Below, one piece after another: positions 1 through 7,211 of a stretch of DNA of 20,056 nt (position 1 is the stretch's first letter; each line of letters starts with the position of its first letter). This DNA is from Myxococcales bacterium. Lineage in GTDB: Bacteria > Myxococcota_A > Bradymonadia > REDH01. A program made the position numbers and the translations under genes. Location of the stretch: contig JACKDJ010000047.1 in the NCBI GenBank assembly GCA_020633625.1, positions 1 through 20,056 of the forward strand. The letters run 5' to 3'. The notes beneath the pieces were generated by a model. That model was given only the letters and a program-made list of their open reading frames with translations, did no database searches and had not been told where the DNA came from.

Positions 1-117
1 ACGGAACTCCGCCGCCTCCTCGGCGGCGTGCTGGACGGCAGTGAAGACGGTCGTGTTGAGGTAATCGACGCGGATCCGGCCGTTCGCGCTCTCGCAGATC
101 GCGTTGTCGACAGGGCG
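1..117 (-). pseudogene. IS3-family integrase (DDE transposase) fragment
   Basis: Reading the reverse strand from about 117 down to the left edge gives an uninterrupted stretch beginning RPVDNAICESANGRIRV and continuing DYLNTTVF. This matches the region around the catalytic glutamate in IS3-type integrase cores, whose usual form is DNA-x-x-E-S-F-N-G-x-L-R followed by a leucine-asparagine and an aromatic residue. Only this last part of the catalytic core is inside the window; the rest, if present, lies to the left. Going upstream on the reverse strand (positions above about 117) the match stops abruptly where the IS66-like fragment begins on the other strand, so this end is broken. I call it a remnant because the DDE core is cut off there. 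The family call rests on motif recognition only. Confidence 0.6.
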
Positions 118-405
118 CAGGGACGTCTCGAAGGCCTCCTCGCCCGCCTCGAGACGCCGGCGAAGAAGAACGGTTCCGCCAATCCGCTGGCCGACAAGAG
201 CGAGCGCCGTGGGCGGCAGCGGCGCGACGAAGCGGAGACGCCGAAGCAGCGCACCACGTACGGCCCGACCGCGCAGCCCGATCTGATGGTCGAGGACGAG
301 ACACTGTCCCTGCTCGACGTGTCGCGCCAATGCGAGTGCTGCGGACTCCCGCTCGACGAGATGACGGGAGCCTTCGAGGACTCCTGCGAGGGCACCCAGC
401 CCAAC
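118..405 (+). pseudogene. IS66-family transposase (TnpC) N-terminal remnant
   Basis: The forward frame here encodes a charged, Arg/Lys-rich segment, then GPTAQPDLMVEDETLSLLD, then a zinc-finger-like CECCG (about 331-345) followed by LPLDEMTGAFEDS. This order is that of the region before the IS66 catalytic domain: a GP-x-x-QP-x-LPVEE-like stretch, CPxCG, then a GQFEESEE-like stretch. No catalytic DDE domain follows. The similarity ends near 390-405 and the frame runs on into the ADP-ribosylglycohydrolase, making an artificial fused open frame. The 5' end abuts the reverse-strand IS3-like scrap, so this looks like a graveyard of nested insertions. It is not expected to be functional. Confidence 0.55.
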
Positions 406-519
406 CTGGCGTACAACAAACTGATCGCACCGACGCTGCCGCCGCGCCCGCGGCGCGGTGCTGTACACTGGCTTCCCGAGCTCCGGCGCGGTACTTCAGC
501 ACAAAGTGCCTGGAGCGAC

Positions 520-1407
520 ATGACCACCCCACCTGCGATGCTGGATGCGAAAGGACGAGCGAGCCAGAGCCTGAACGCCCTCGCGCTCGGCGATGCGTTC
601 GGTGAGCTGTTCTTCACCCATCCGCTGAACGCGCTGGTCGGCGTCACACCTCTGCCCGCCGCGCCGTGGCGATGGACCGACGACACGCACATGGCGATCT
701 CAATCGTCGAGGAGTTGGTGGAGCACGGGCGCGTGCTCCAAGACGACTTGGCCGCGCGGTTCGCACAACGGTTCGCCGCGGAGCCGTGGCGTGGATACGC
801 CGGGGGAGCGAAGCACGTACTCGGTGCGATAGCTGCGGGCGGCCGTTGGGCGGACGTTGCGGGCAGCTTGTTCGACGGCACCGGCTCATACGGCAACGGG
901 GCGGCGATGCGCGTTGCGCCGCTCGGTGCGTTCTTCGCGAACGACGTGTCGCGCGCCACCCGCGAGGCGCGCTTGTCCGCGGAGGTGACGCACTCGCACG
1001 AGGAGGCCGTCGCTGGCGCGATCGCCGTCGCGATTGCCGCGGCCCTGCGTTGGTCCGAACCACGACTGTCAGGCGTCGCGCTGATCGACGCGGTTGCGCA
1101 GGCCACGCCAGCGTCGCGCACGCGCGATCGGCTCGTCGCGGCCAGGGGTATCGCCGATCGCGAGTTCCGGAGGGCCGCGTCAGAACTTGGGACGGGCAAC
1201 GATGTGGCGGCATGGGACACCGTGCCATTCTGCGTGTGGATGGCGTCCCATCACCACGCCGACTTCGACTTCGCCCTTCGCGCCACAGCCGGTGGGCTCG
1301 GCGACCGGGATACCACCTGCGCGATCGTGGCGGGGATTCTCGCACCGGCCGTGGACGAGGTTCCCGAGGAGTGGGTGCAACGAGCGGAACCCGTGCCACC
1401 CTTCTGA
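520..1407 (+). CDS. ADP-ribosylglycohydrolase family protein
   Basis: This 295-residue protein belongs to the ADP-ribosylglycohydrolase (DraG/ARH) family, which hydrolyses ADP-ribose from modified proteins, nucleic acids or small molecules using a binuclear Mg/Mn site. Visible signatures are LALGDAFGE (residues about 22-30), the metal-binding TDDT at 53-56, GNGAAMR at 125-131, THSH at 157-160 and the C-terminal GDRDTT at 261-266, where the family usually has GxDxDT. All expected metal-binding acidic positions appear present, so it is probably active. The frame stays open upstream to position 28, but that part is transposase debris. I chose ATG 520, which has GGAG just upstream and begins shortly before the conserved domain; ATG 538 is possible. 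No ADP-ribosyltransferase partner is visible. The substrate is unknown. Confidence 0.85.
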   Translation: MTTPPAMLDAKGRASQSLNALALGDAFGELFFTHPLNALVGVTPLPAAPWRWTDDTHMAISIVEELVEHGRVLQDDLAARFAQRFAAEPWRGYAGGAKHVLGAIAAGGRWADVAGSLFDGTGSYGNGAAMRVAPLGAFFANDVSRATREARLSAEVTHSHEEAVAGAIAVAIAAALRWSEPRLSGVALIDAVAQATPASRTRDRLVAARGIADREFRRAASELGTGNDVAAWDTVPFCVWMASHHHADFDFALRATAGGLGDRDTTCAIVAGILAPAVDEVPEEWVQRAEPVPPF

Positions 1408-1630
1408 GCGGCTGGCGCGCCAAGCTCTGGATCCGAGGGCTGCAACAGTTCAGGCAACGAAGCTCCGCCTCGTCATCACGCCCACGCTGGTGAGCACGTT
1501 ACACGCTGTTACGGCGCACGCAGGTTGGGGAGTAAGCGCCGCCCAGACCGCGCACTCGTCCGCACGGGATCCTCGCCGACTTCGTCGATCCGTGGGAGAC
1601 GGGGTATCGTGAGCATGTACGCTCCAGCGA

Positions 1631-2018
1631 ATGTCGGAGCTTGCAGCGGACGGTCATTTCCTCGGGACCCATGCGCTTTCGCCCTCGTCGGCGGAGGGTG
1701 CGGCGTTCGTTTCGGCAGTAGAGAGCGCGTTCGCCGAGATTGGGGGGGCGCGCGAGCCACGTGTCCGACGCCATCGTCGCGTCTATGCGAGGCGAGTTCG
1801 GTGAACGATCCGCACCACATCCAGACCGCGACCAGCCAGCCTGGTGCCACCTGCTGGCGACGATCTACTGGGCATTCGACCTGGACGCCGTGGCCGACCG
1901 GCTCCTGTATGGGGAGTGGCTGACGGACTCGGTGTCGGTTCAGGACGTCACGCTGCGGATCCGCGGTTTTCGGAAGTCGTTGAAGTCGATCGGCGGTCCC
2001 AAGGACATCCCCCTGTAG
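1631..2018 (+). pseudogene. Hypothetical protein, frame broken at a G7 run
   Basis: From ATG 1631 the frame reads MSELAADGHFLGTHALSPSS and continues normally to a run of seven G at 1742-1748. It then turns Arg-rich and stops near 1806. If the run had six G, the frame would pass directly into a second protein-like stretch (ASHVSDAIVASMRGEFGE, later AWCHLLATIYWAFDLDAVAD) that ends at TAG 2016-2018. The restored product would be about 128 residues. An in-frame TGA at 1610 leaves ATG 1631 as the only ATG start. I recognise no family. The single-base slip could be a real mutation, a phase-variable tract or a sequencing error. The location beside transposon debris fits decay. Confidence 0.5.
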
Positions 2019-2087
2019 TGCACGCCCGGTGCCGTGCGGTACAACAATCCGGTCATGCCGGCGCCCCGGCCCGAACTCCGCTCCACA

Positions 2088-2101
2088 CCCCCTTGCGGGG
2101 G
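2088..2101. other. Short GC-rich hairpin
   Basis: CCCCC-TTGC-GGGGG forms a perfect 5-bp stem with a 4-nt loop in the gap between the broken gene ending at 2018 and the hypothetical gene starting near 2150. There is no T-tract, so a role as terminator is only a possibility. Confidence 0.3.
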
Positions 2102-2149
2102 CGTTCCGCTGCCCTCCCGTCGGTCGGCGCCGGACACCTCCGAAACGTT

Positions 2150-2512
2150 GTGCCGTCCAACCCAACCGCCGTGGCCGTCGTCGAAGACACACAGCGAGAG
2201 TTCTTCAGTGGAGTACGACGGGCGACCCAGTACTGCCTGAACGACGGCGTGCTGATACTCCCCGATCGGTCTCCCGGCGCCGTCATTTCACTCGTCGCGA
2301 CCGAGCCAGCGGTGCGCTACCTCGTTGAGCGAGGCGACGATGGCGTGGACCTCGTGGTCGAGGAGTCAAGGCTTGTTCCGTGTTGGTACGTCTGCGGCAC
2401 AGTGGACATGGCGGTCCGCGTCACCCGAAAGGGTCTTGCGGTGTTCCTTCTCGACCCCGCCCCTGATGTGGTGCCCGTTCCCGGTACCACGAGCCATAGG
2501 ATGTCCGCGTGA
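2150..2512 (+). CDS. Hypothetical protein, unknown family
   Basis: The frame is open over a long stretch, but only the part from about 2150 has protein-like composition, giving about 120 residues with segments such as TQREFFSGVRRATQYCLNDG and VRYLVERGDDGVDLVVEESR. It looks like a soluble mixed alpha/beta protein with no signal peptide or membrane segment. The start is uncertain: GTG 2150 is the best candidate, GTG 2168 is possible, and neither has a clear ribosome-binding site. It converges with bamD, ending 81 bp from that gene's stop. I do not recognise it. Being next to transposon remnants and a broken gene, it may be accessory or itself decaying. Confidence 0.4.
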   Translation: MPSNPTAVAVVEDTQREFFSGVRRATQYCLNDGVLILPDRSPGAVISLVATEPAVRYLVERGDDGVDLVVEESRLVPCWYVCGTVDMAVRVTRKGLAVFLLDPAPDVVPVPGTTSHRMSA

Positions 2513-2593
2513 TTGGCCTAGCTCTTGGGGTCGGCGCGCCCGAAGCTCGCGGCGATCTTCCGTCGCCCCACTCCACCCGGCCCCCACCCCGCC

Positions 2594-3388
2594 CTACTCC
2601 GTCGTCGACGCCAACCAGCGCGTGGCTTCGCCCACGCGCGCGTCGTCCGGATACTCCTCGACCAGCCGCTGGAGCGGGACGCGGGCTGCCTCGATGTCTC
2701 CGAGGTCGGCTAGCGCTCTGCCGTAGAGGAAGAGCGCTCGGGGCACCTCTTCGGACAGCGGGTACTCGGCGAGCAGGTGCTCGCAGCGCATTGCCGCGCC
2801 GCGCGGGTTGTGCTGGCGGGTGTAGAACTCGGCTACGTAGAGCTCGTAGCCGGCTAGCCGCTCCGTGGTTCGCGCCAGGTTCGTGCGCGCGGACTCGGCG
2901 TACTCGGAGTCCGAGTAGTTCGTCAGGAACTGCTCCAGGGCGCGCGCTGCGTTCTCGGTGTCTGACAGGTCGCGCTCGTAGGCCGGCGGCTTGATGAACA
3001 CGTCGCGTGGCATCTGCTCTACGTAGGCGAGCGCGATCTTGTACTGCGCCTCGGGGACCTGCGCGTGCGTGGGGTGGCTGCGTACGAACCGCCGATAGGA
3101 CTCGATGGCGCGCGCGTAGGATCGGTCGCGAATGTATGTGTCGCCTACCCGGAGCTCGGCTAGCGCGGCGTACTCGCTGTAGGGGTATGCTTGGAACACC
3201 TCGGTGAACCGCGAGCGCGCGAGCTCGTAGTCCTTCCGGTCGAACGCCTGCTCGGCGCTCTCGTAGGCTACCTGGGCCGCCTCGGTGTACGAGCTCGGCG
3301 TTGTTTGCTTCGCGCCGCACGCGGTCAGCGACGGCACCGCGAGGGGTAGCGCGCACATCAGCGCCACACGCGCGGCTAGGCGTGTCAC
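2594..3388 (-). CDS. bamD: Outer membrane assembly lipoprotein BamD
   Basis: BamD is the essential lipoprotein of the BAM complex, which folds beta-barrel proteins into the outer membrane. The 264-residue product starts with a lipoprotein signal peptide ending in the lipobox LTAC (Cys24), so it is anchored on the periplasmic side. A series of TPR-like helical repeats follows, with typical BamD phrases: the FQAYPYSEYAALAELRVGD stretch, a region around residues 130-150 (DVFIKPPAYERD), an FLTNYSDSEYA repeat and a final LVEEYPDDARVGEA repeat. The length fits the family. The start is GTG 3388, which overlaps the TGA of the upstream receiver protein by 4 nt (GTGA), so the two genes are translationally coupled. 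A generic TPR lipoprotein is the alternative, but the repeat layout favours BamD. Confidence 0.85.
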   Translation of the reverse strand: MTRLAARVALMCALPLAVPSLTACGAKQTTPSSYTEAAQVAYESAEQAFDRKDYELARSRFTEVFQAYPYSEYAALAELRVGDTYIRDRSYARAIESYRRFVRSHPTHAQVPEAQYKIALAYVEQMPRDVFIKPPAYERDLSDTENAARALEQFLTNYSDSEYAESARTNLARTTERLAGYELYVAEFYTRQHNPRGAAMRCEHLLAEYPLSEEVPRALFLYGRALADLGDIEAARVPLQRLVEEYPDDARVGEATRWLASTTE

Positions 3389-3777
3389 CGGAGCTCCTGC
3401 CCGGTGGACTCGAGCAGCTCGCGGACCTTCGCCTCGAGCTCATCGAGGTCGAACGGCTTGTCGAGGAACGCGTCGGCGCCGTAGAGCGGGCTCGTCAGCT
3501 CGTTCACGCGCTCGCCGATCGCCGTCAGCATCAGCACGCGCACGCCGGCGAGTCCGTCTTTCTGGCGGATGTACTTGCAGATCTCCCAGCCGTTGAGCGC
3601 CGGCATCATCACGTCGAGGATGACCAGGTCGGGCCGCTCGACCAGGATCGTCTCGAGCGCCTCTTCGCCGTCGCGGGCCTCCAGCAGCTCCACGGCGAAG
3701 GTGCCGAGGTGCGCCGTCAGGATCGCCCGGATGTCGGGGTCGTCGTCGGCGATCAGGATGCGGGGCGCGTCGGTCAT
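3385..3777 (-). CDS. Stand-alone response regulator receiver protein (CheY-like)
   Basis: This 130-residue protein is one receiver domain with no output domain. Key residues are visible: the acidic cluster Asp11-Asp12-Asp13 in ILIADDDPDIR, phospho-acceptor Asp55 in LVILDVMMP, Thr85 in VLMLTAIGE and Lys107 in FLDKPFD. All catalytic positions are intact, so it should take up phosphate from a histidine kinase and act through protein-protein contacts. No kinase is encoded nearby. It is the first gene of a two-gene unit with bamD (4-nt GTGA overlap), preceded by a clear promoter and a GAGAG purine stretch before ATG 3777. Coupling an output-less regulator to BamD is unusual and may only reflect transcriptional convenience. 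Confidence 0.9.
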   Translation of the reverse strand: MTDAPRILIADDDPDIRAILTAHLGTFAVELLEARDGEEALETILVERPDLVILDVMMPALNGWEICKYIRQKDGLAGVRVLMLTAIGERVNELTSPLYGADAFLDKPFDLDELEAKVRELLESTGQELR

Positions 3778-3803
3778 GCGTGCTCTCGGCCAGCGGGCCC
3801 GCG

Positions 3804-3832
3804 ATGTTCCGACGGGACCCGGCGACTGTCAA
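3804..3832 (-). promoter_or_regulatory. Sigma70-type promoter for receiver protein and bamD
   Basis: On the reverse strand, TTGACA (3832-3827) is followed by exactly 17 nt and GAACAT (3809-3804). The -35 is a perfect consensus and the -10 matches weakly. The predicted transcription start would lie about 20 nt before ATG 3777, which fits a normal leader and shows that the receiver-bamD pair has its own promoter. Confidence 0.6.
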
Positions 3833-3868
3833 CCGCCGCGGTGCGTCGAGTCCGCGCGTCCGGCTGCG

Positions 3869-4615
3869 TCAGGGGACGCGCACCGAGATCGTGCCGCTGG
3901 CCTCTTCGAGGAGCGTCGTCCAGTCGCCCTCGAGCCGGGAGCTCGTCCCGATCGTGATGTCGAACCGGTCCTGCGCAGCGCCGCTGCACTCGTAGACTGT
4001 GATCTCGTCGCCGCTGCGGATCGCGCGGTCGCCGTCGAACGCGACGACGAGCTCGCCGCCAGCCAGTGAGACCCAGTGCTCGGCGCCCGTCGTCAGGTCG
4101 CAGGTCGCGCCGCCCTGGTCCGGCGGCCCCAGGCACTCCGTGACGTCGGGCGCCTGCGAGCTGATCGACGTGTCGATGAACCAGTCCGACACGCGCGCCG
4201 CGTAGTACGTCTGACCCCCGCTGCGGAGCTCGATCGCGTCGATGTCGGCGCCCGGATGCTGCCCGGAGATCGATGGCGTCAGGTCTACGATCCGCACGTA
4301 GCGAACGGCGTCGGCGCACGCGTTCCCGCTGCAGCCGCCGTCGCAGGCGACCGTGCGCGTCTGGCCACCGACGCACTCCTCCATCGAGCTCGAGCCGACG
4401 CAGCGGGTCTGCCCCTCGCCGAGCGTCCCGCAGCCGGTGCCGCCCGTGTCGGTGCCGCCGGTGTCGGTCGTCCCGCCGGTGTCGCCGGTGTCGTCGACCA
4501 CGACGCAGGTCGGGTCGAGCTCCGGGTCGCAGGTCTCGACGAGCTCGCATCCCGCCGCGGTCGCGGCGGCCACGGCCACGGTGGCCAGCCTCAGAACTCG
4601 ACGCGCATGTCTCAT
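3869..4615 (-). CDS. Secreted lipoprotein with Thr/Gly/Asp linker and Cys-rich segment
   Basis: The 248-residue product has an n-region MRHARRVLR, a hydrophobic stretch and the lipobox AAGC (Cys23). A low-complexity linker of TG, DTGG and TTD units (about residues 41-60) follows, then a short Cys-rich region (TRCVGSSSMEECVGG, VACDGGCSGNAC), and then a beta-rich C-terminal domain of about 150 residues with a pair of Cys in its middle. This layout is common in surface lipoproteins of Myxococcota; the C-terminal domain is not one I can name. ATG 4615 is well supported by GAGGAG about 7 nt upstream. It lies only 33 nt after the SCO-like gene, so it may be the last gene of the cta operon. The linker DNA (about 4440-4497) is a degenerate tandem repeat. 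Confidence 0.75.
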   Translation of the reverse strand: MRHARRVLRLATVAVAAATAAGCELVETCDPELDPTCVVVDDTGDTGGTTDTGGTDTGGTGCGTLGEGQTRCVGSSSMEECVGGQTRTVACDGGCSGNACADAVRYVRIVDLTPSISGQHPGADIDAIELRSGGQTYYAARVSDWFIDTSISSQAPDVTECLGPPDQGGATCDLTTGAEHWVSLAGGELVVAFDGDRAIRSGDEITVYECSGAAQDRFDITIGTSSRLEGDWTTLLEEASGTISVRVP

Positions 4616-4648
4616 CTGCTCTCCTCGGTCGTTCGCAGTGGCTCGACG

Positions 4649-5443
4649 CTAGCGCGTGGCGTCGGACGGGTCAAAACGGGCAGCGACGTGCTGGGCCCGG
4701 TTCAGCAGCTCGCCCTCGATGTCTTCCCAGTCCACCTCGTAGAGGCCGCGGAGCTGCCGGTCAGCGTCGACGATGGTCGTCCACCGCAGCGCCTCCGGGC
4801 CCGCGCAGCTTTGGGGCGTCACGTCGCGTGGCGCATGCCGGTCCCGCTGTTCGGCGGCTCGCGCGGCGCGCACTCGCAGCGCGTCGTCGACCGTCGCCGT
4901 CAGCGCGGCCGCGCCCTCGGCGTCACGAGCGGCGACCCAGCGCCAGCCCGCCCGCGCCCCGCCCGCGCGGTGCTGCCACCGGGCGAGCTGCTTCGCGTCG
5001 GCCGGCGCGCCGATCACCACGGTCGCGACGTCGATCTCGACACCGAGCGTGCGCAGCGACGCGGCGACCTTCGACGCGACCTCGACTCCCCCGCAGTCTG
5101 CATCTACACCCGCGCCGACGAAGGTCACGACGGTCGCCGGTCCCCACGAGACGGGCGCGTCGTCGACGTCGACCAGCTCAACGACGGGCAGCCGGGCGAG
5201 GACGGCCGGCGGATCCGGGACGTGGCGCAGCCGCGGACGCAGAAGAGTCAGCGTCACCGCGCCGACCACGAACGCGATCAGGTAGGGGTTTCGCCACCAC
5301 GGCGGCGTGTGGGTCGCCTCGGGCGGCTCCGTGGCGGTCGCCGCCGCGCCGGGCGGCGCTGCGTCGGGCGGTTCCAGGGCAGTCGGCGCCGCGTCGGGCG
5401 GTTCCAGGGCAGTCGGCGCCGCGTCGGGCGGGGGCGCCGTCAC
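4649..5443 (-). CDS. SCO1/SenC-like membrane-anchored thioredoxin-fold protein, metal site degenerate
   Basis: The product has 264 residues: a Pro/Ala-rich cytoplasmic tail with two perfect 10-residue repeats (PPDAAPTALE), one membrane segment (about 53-68) and a periplasmic thioredoxin-like domain. The strand before the active site (ATVVTFVGAG) and the C-terminal WTTIVDADRQLRGLYEV resemble SCO1/SenC proteins, which deliver copper to cytochrome oxidase. In SCO the active site is CxxxC after a strand like this one; here the matching positions read VDADC (113-117), so only the second Cys remains, and the usual His before the last strand is absent. Copper delivery by the normal chemistry is therefore unlikely. 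GTG 5443 overlaps the permease stop (GTGA). The family call is inference from fold, motif positions and operon. Confidence 0.6.
   Translation of the reverse strand: MTAPPPDAAPTALEPPDAAPTALEPPDAAPPGAAATATEPPEATHTPPWWRNPYLIAFVVGAVTLTLLRPRLRHVPDPPAVLARLPVVELVDVDDAPVSWGPATVVTFVGAGVDADCGGVEVASKVAASLRTLGVEIDVATVVIGAPADAKQLARWQHRAGGARAGWRWVAARDAEGAAALTATVDDALRVRAARAAEQRDRHAPRDVTPQSCAGPEALRWTTIVDADRQLRGLYEVDWEDIEGELLNRAQHVAARFDPSDATR
5361..5430. repeat. 30-bp perfect tandem repeat, 2.3 copies
   Basis: Positions 5361-5390 and 5391-5420 are identical, and the first 10 bases recur at 5421-5430. The repeat lies in the coding region for the N-terminal tail of the SCO-like protein and encodes a repeated Pro/Ala-rich decapeptide. 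Because 30 is a multiple of three, copy-number change would lengthen or shorten the tail without breaking the frame. Confidence 0.9.
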
Positions 5444-6267
5444 CGGCGGCGCGTCGCCGCGATTGCGGCCACCAGGGACAGCCCCGCCGAGCCCACCAGC
5501 ACCGCCAGCGACACCGCGAGGCTCGGCGCGTCGCCGGCCGGAACGCCCAGCGCGGCCCGCAGTCCAGCGACCCCGTAGGTCATCGGGTTCGCGGCGACGA
5601 CGACGCCAAACCAGCCCGACGGCGGCGGGAACATCGCCCCCGAGATCATCCACAGCGGCATCAGCACGACGCTCATCAACGCATGGTAGGCCTGCGTCGA
5701 GTTCAAGACCCACGCGAAGACGAAGTTCGCGCACGTCAGCGCCGTGTTCGCGAGGAGGATCACCGCGAGCAGCGTCCCCCAGTGCACGGCGCCCCACGCG
5801 TAGCCGGCGAGCGGCGCCGCGAGCATGAAGAGCGCCGACTGGACCAGGACGATCGTCGTGACGCCGGCCGTCTTGCCGAGCACCAGCGACGCGCGCGACG
5901 CCGGAACCACGAGGACGCCCTGCAAGAAGCCGGACTGCCGGTCCTCGATCACAGACATCGTCGAGAAGATCGACGTGAAGAGCAGCACCATCCCGAGGAT
6001 GCCCGGGAACATGTACTGCAACGACGAGACGTCTTCGTAGCCGGGGATGTGGAAGCTGTCGGCGAAGCCGGCGCCGAGGATCCCCCACAGCATCAGCGGC
6101 TGCGCGACGAGGCCGAGCCAGCGGCTGCGCTCGCGGATCAGCCGCAGCGTGTCGCGCAGCCACAGGGCGTGGATGACGCCGAGCTCCTGCCGCAGGGCAG
6201 AGATGGGTGCCCGCGCCGTGCGCGAGCCCGGAGCGCCGAAGAGCTCGGCGTCAGCGGCGTGGTTCAT
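5440..6267 (-). CDS. ABC-2 type transporter permease
   Basis: This 275-residue integral membrane protein has the layout of ABC-2 exporters: a cytoplasmic N-terminus of about 45 residues, then six predicted membrane segments (around WLGLVAQPLMLWGIL, YMFPGILGMVLLF, TTIVLVQSALFMLAAP, LLAVILLANTALTCANFVF, ALMSVVLMPLWMISGAMFPP and the C-terminal SLAVLVGSAGLSLVAAI). The phrases EDRQSGFLQGVLVVPASR and NPMTYGVAGLR are characteristic of the family. It overlaps the upstream ATPase gene by 4 nt (ATGA) and the downstream SCO-like gene by 4 nt (GTGA), so it surely works with that ATPase. The substrate cannot be read from sequence. Placement directly after ctaB suggests a compound needed for heme-copper oxidase assembly, possibly heme or a copper carrier; that is inference. 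Confidence 0.88.
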   Translation of the reverse strand: MNHAADAELFGAPGSRTARAPISALRQELGVIHALWLRDTLRLIRERSRWLGLVAQPLMLWGILGAGFADSFHIPGYEDVSSLQYMFPGILGMVLLFTSIFSTMSVIEDRQSGFLQGVLVVPASRASLVLGKTAGVTTIVLVQSALFMLAAPLAGYAWGAVHWGTLLAVILLANTALTCANFVFAWVLNSTQAYHALMSVVLMPLWMISGAMFPPPSGWFGVVVAANPMTYGVAGLRAALGVPAGDAPSLAVSLAVLVGSAGLSLVAAIAATRRR

Positions 6268-7211
6268 GCTGCCTCTCCGGTCGTGTCGGACTCGAGCGAG
6301 CGCCCCGTGAGGGCGAGGAAGGCGTCGGCGAGGTCCGGCCGGCGAACGGCGACCGTGCGCACCTCTCCGGGCTGCGCCACCTCGAACAGGCGCGGCACGA
6401 ATACGTGGCCGTCGTCGCAGCCCACGTGGACCTCGTCGCCGACGGCCGCCGCGTCGACGCCGAGCGCGGCCGTGAGTCGCGCGGCGAGACCGGTAGCGTC
6501 AGAAGCGCCGACGACGACGCGGTCGCGCGCGAGGCCGGCGCAGAGCGCTGCGGGCGTCGCGACGCGAACGATGGTCCCCTGGTCGACGACGGCGACGCGG
6601 GAGCAGCGCGCCGCCTCGTCGGGTCGGTGGGTGCTGACGACGATCGTGACGCCGTCGCGGCGGTTCGCCGCCTCGAGGTGCTCCCACAGCGCGCGAAACG
6701 AGACCTCGTCGAGGCCGGCGGTCGGCTCGTCCATGAAGAGGACGCGCGGCGCCGGCAGCAGCGCCCGGGCGATGTCGAGGCGGCGCTTCATGCCGCCCGA
6801 GAGCTCTTGCACGCGGCTGTCGGCGCGGTCGCCGAGGCGCGCGAGCGCGAGGCCGCGCTCCTCGGCGTCGCGGCGCGCGGCGCCCGTCAGGCCGTACATG
6901 GTCGCGACCAGCCGTAGGTTCTCGCGGACCGTCAGCTTCCCGTCGAGCGAGGGAGACTGGAACACGACGCCGATCGCGCGGCGAAGCTCGCGGCTCTCGG
7001 GCCGGAGCAGCACGCCGTCGAGACGGACCTCGCCCGCCGACAGCGGGATTGAGCCGGTCAGCAGGTTCAACAGCGTCGACTTGCCCGAGCCGTTGGGGCC
7101 GAGCAGCCCGAAGACCTCTCCGCTCTCGACCGAGAGGTCGACGGAGCGGAGCACCTCGCGGGCGCCGAAGCGGTGCGCGAGGCCGGTGACTTGGAGCACG
7201 GGAGCGGTCAT
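6264..7211 (-). CDS. ABC transporter ATP-binding protein
   Basis: The 315-residue product is the ATPase of the exporter whose permease follows. It shows Walker A GPNGSGKST (38-46), Q-loop Gln85, signature LSGGM (137-141), Walker B VLFMDEP (157-163) and H-loop His195, all intact. After the roughly 220-residue nucleotide-binding domain comes a C-terminal extension of about 90 residues, as in DrrA/CcmA-like exporters. The start is ATG 7211, which overlaps the ctaB stop (ATGA); its own stop overlaps the permease start in the same way. The frame stays open upstream inside ctaB, but that part is an Arg-rich shadow. Confidence 0.93.
   Translation of the reverse strand: MTAPVLQVTGLAHRFGAREVLRSVDLSVESGEVFGLLGPNGSGKSTLLNLLTGSIPLSAGEVRLDGVLLRPESRELRRAIGVVFQSPSLDGKLTVRENLRLVATMYGLTGAARRDAEERGLALARLGDRADSRVQELSGGMKRRLDIARALLPAPRVLFMDEPTAGLDEVSFRALWEHLEAANRRDGVTIVVSTHRPDEAARCSRVAVVDQGTIVRVATPAALCAGLARDRVVVGASDATGLAARLTAALGVDAAAVGDEVHVGCDDGHVFVPRLFEVAQPGEVRTVAVRRPDLADAFLALTGRSLESDTTGEAA

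Noticed and set aside
464..469. TACACT as -10 box for the hydrolase gene
   Set aside because: No -35-like sequence at 16-18 nt upstream.
28..519. N-terminal extension making a 459-residue ADP-ribosylglycohydrolase
   Set aside because: The extension carries IS66 zinc-finger-like sequence and the hydrolase domain starts only after ATG 520, which has its own ribosome-binding site.
1509..2192. Reverse-strand open frame opposite the broken hypothetical gene
   Set aside because: Product is Arg/Gly/Pro-rich with no domain features; the forward strand gives protein-like sequence once the G run is corrected.
5361..5430. CRISPR-like array
   Set aside because: Copies are directly adjacent with no spacers and encode a repeated decapeptide in a real gene.
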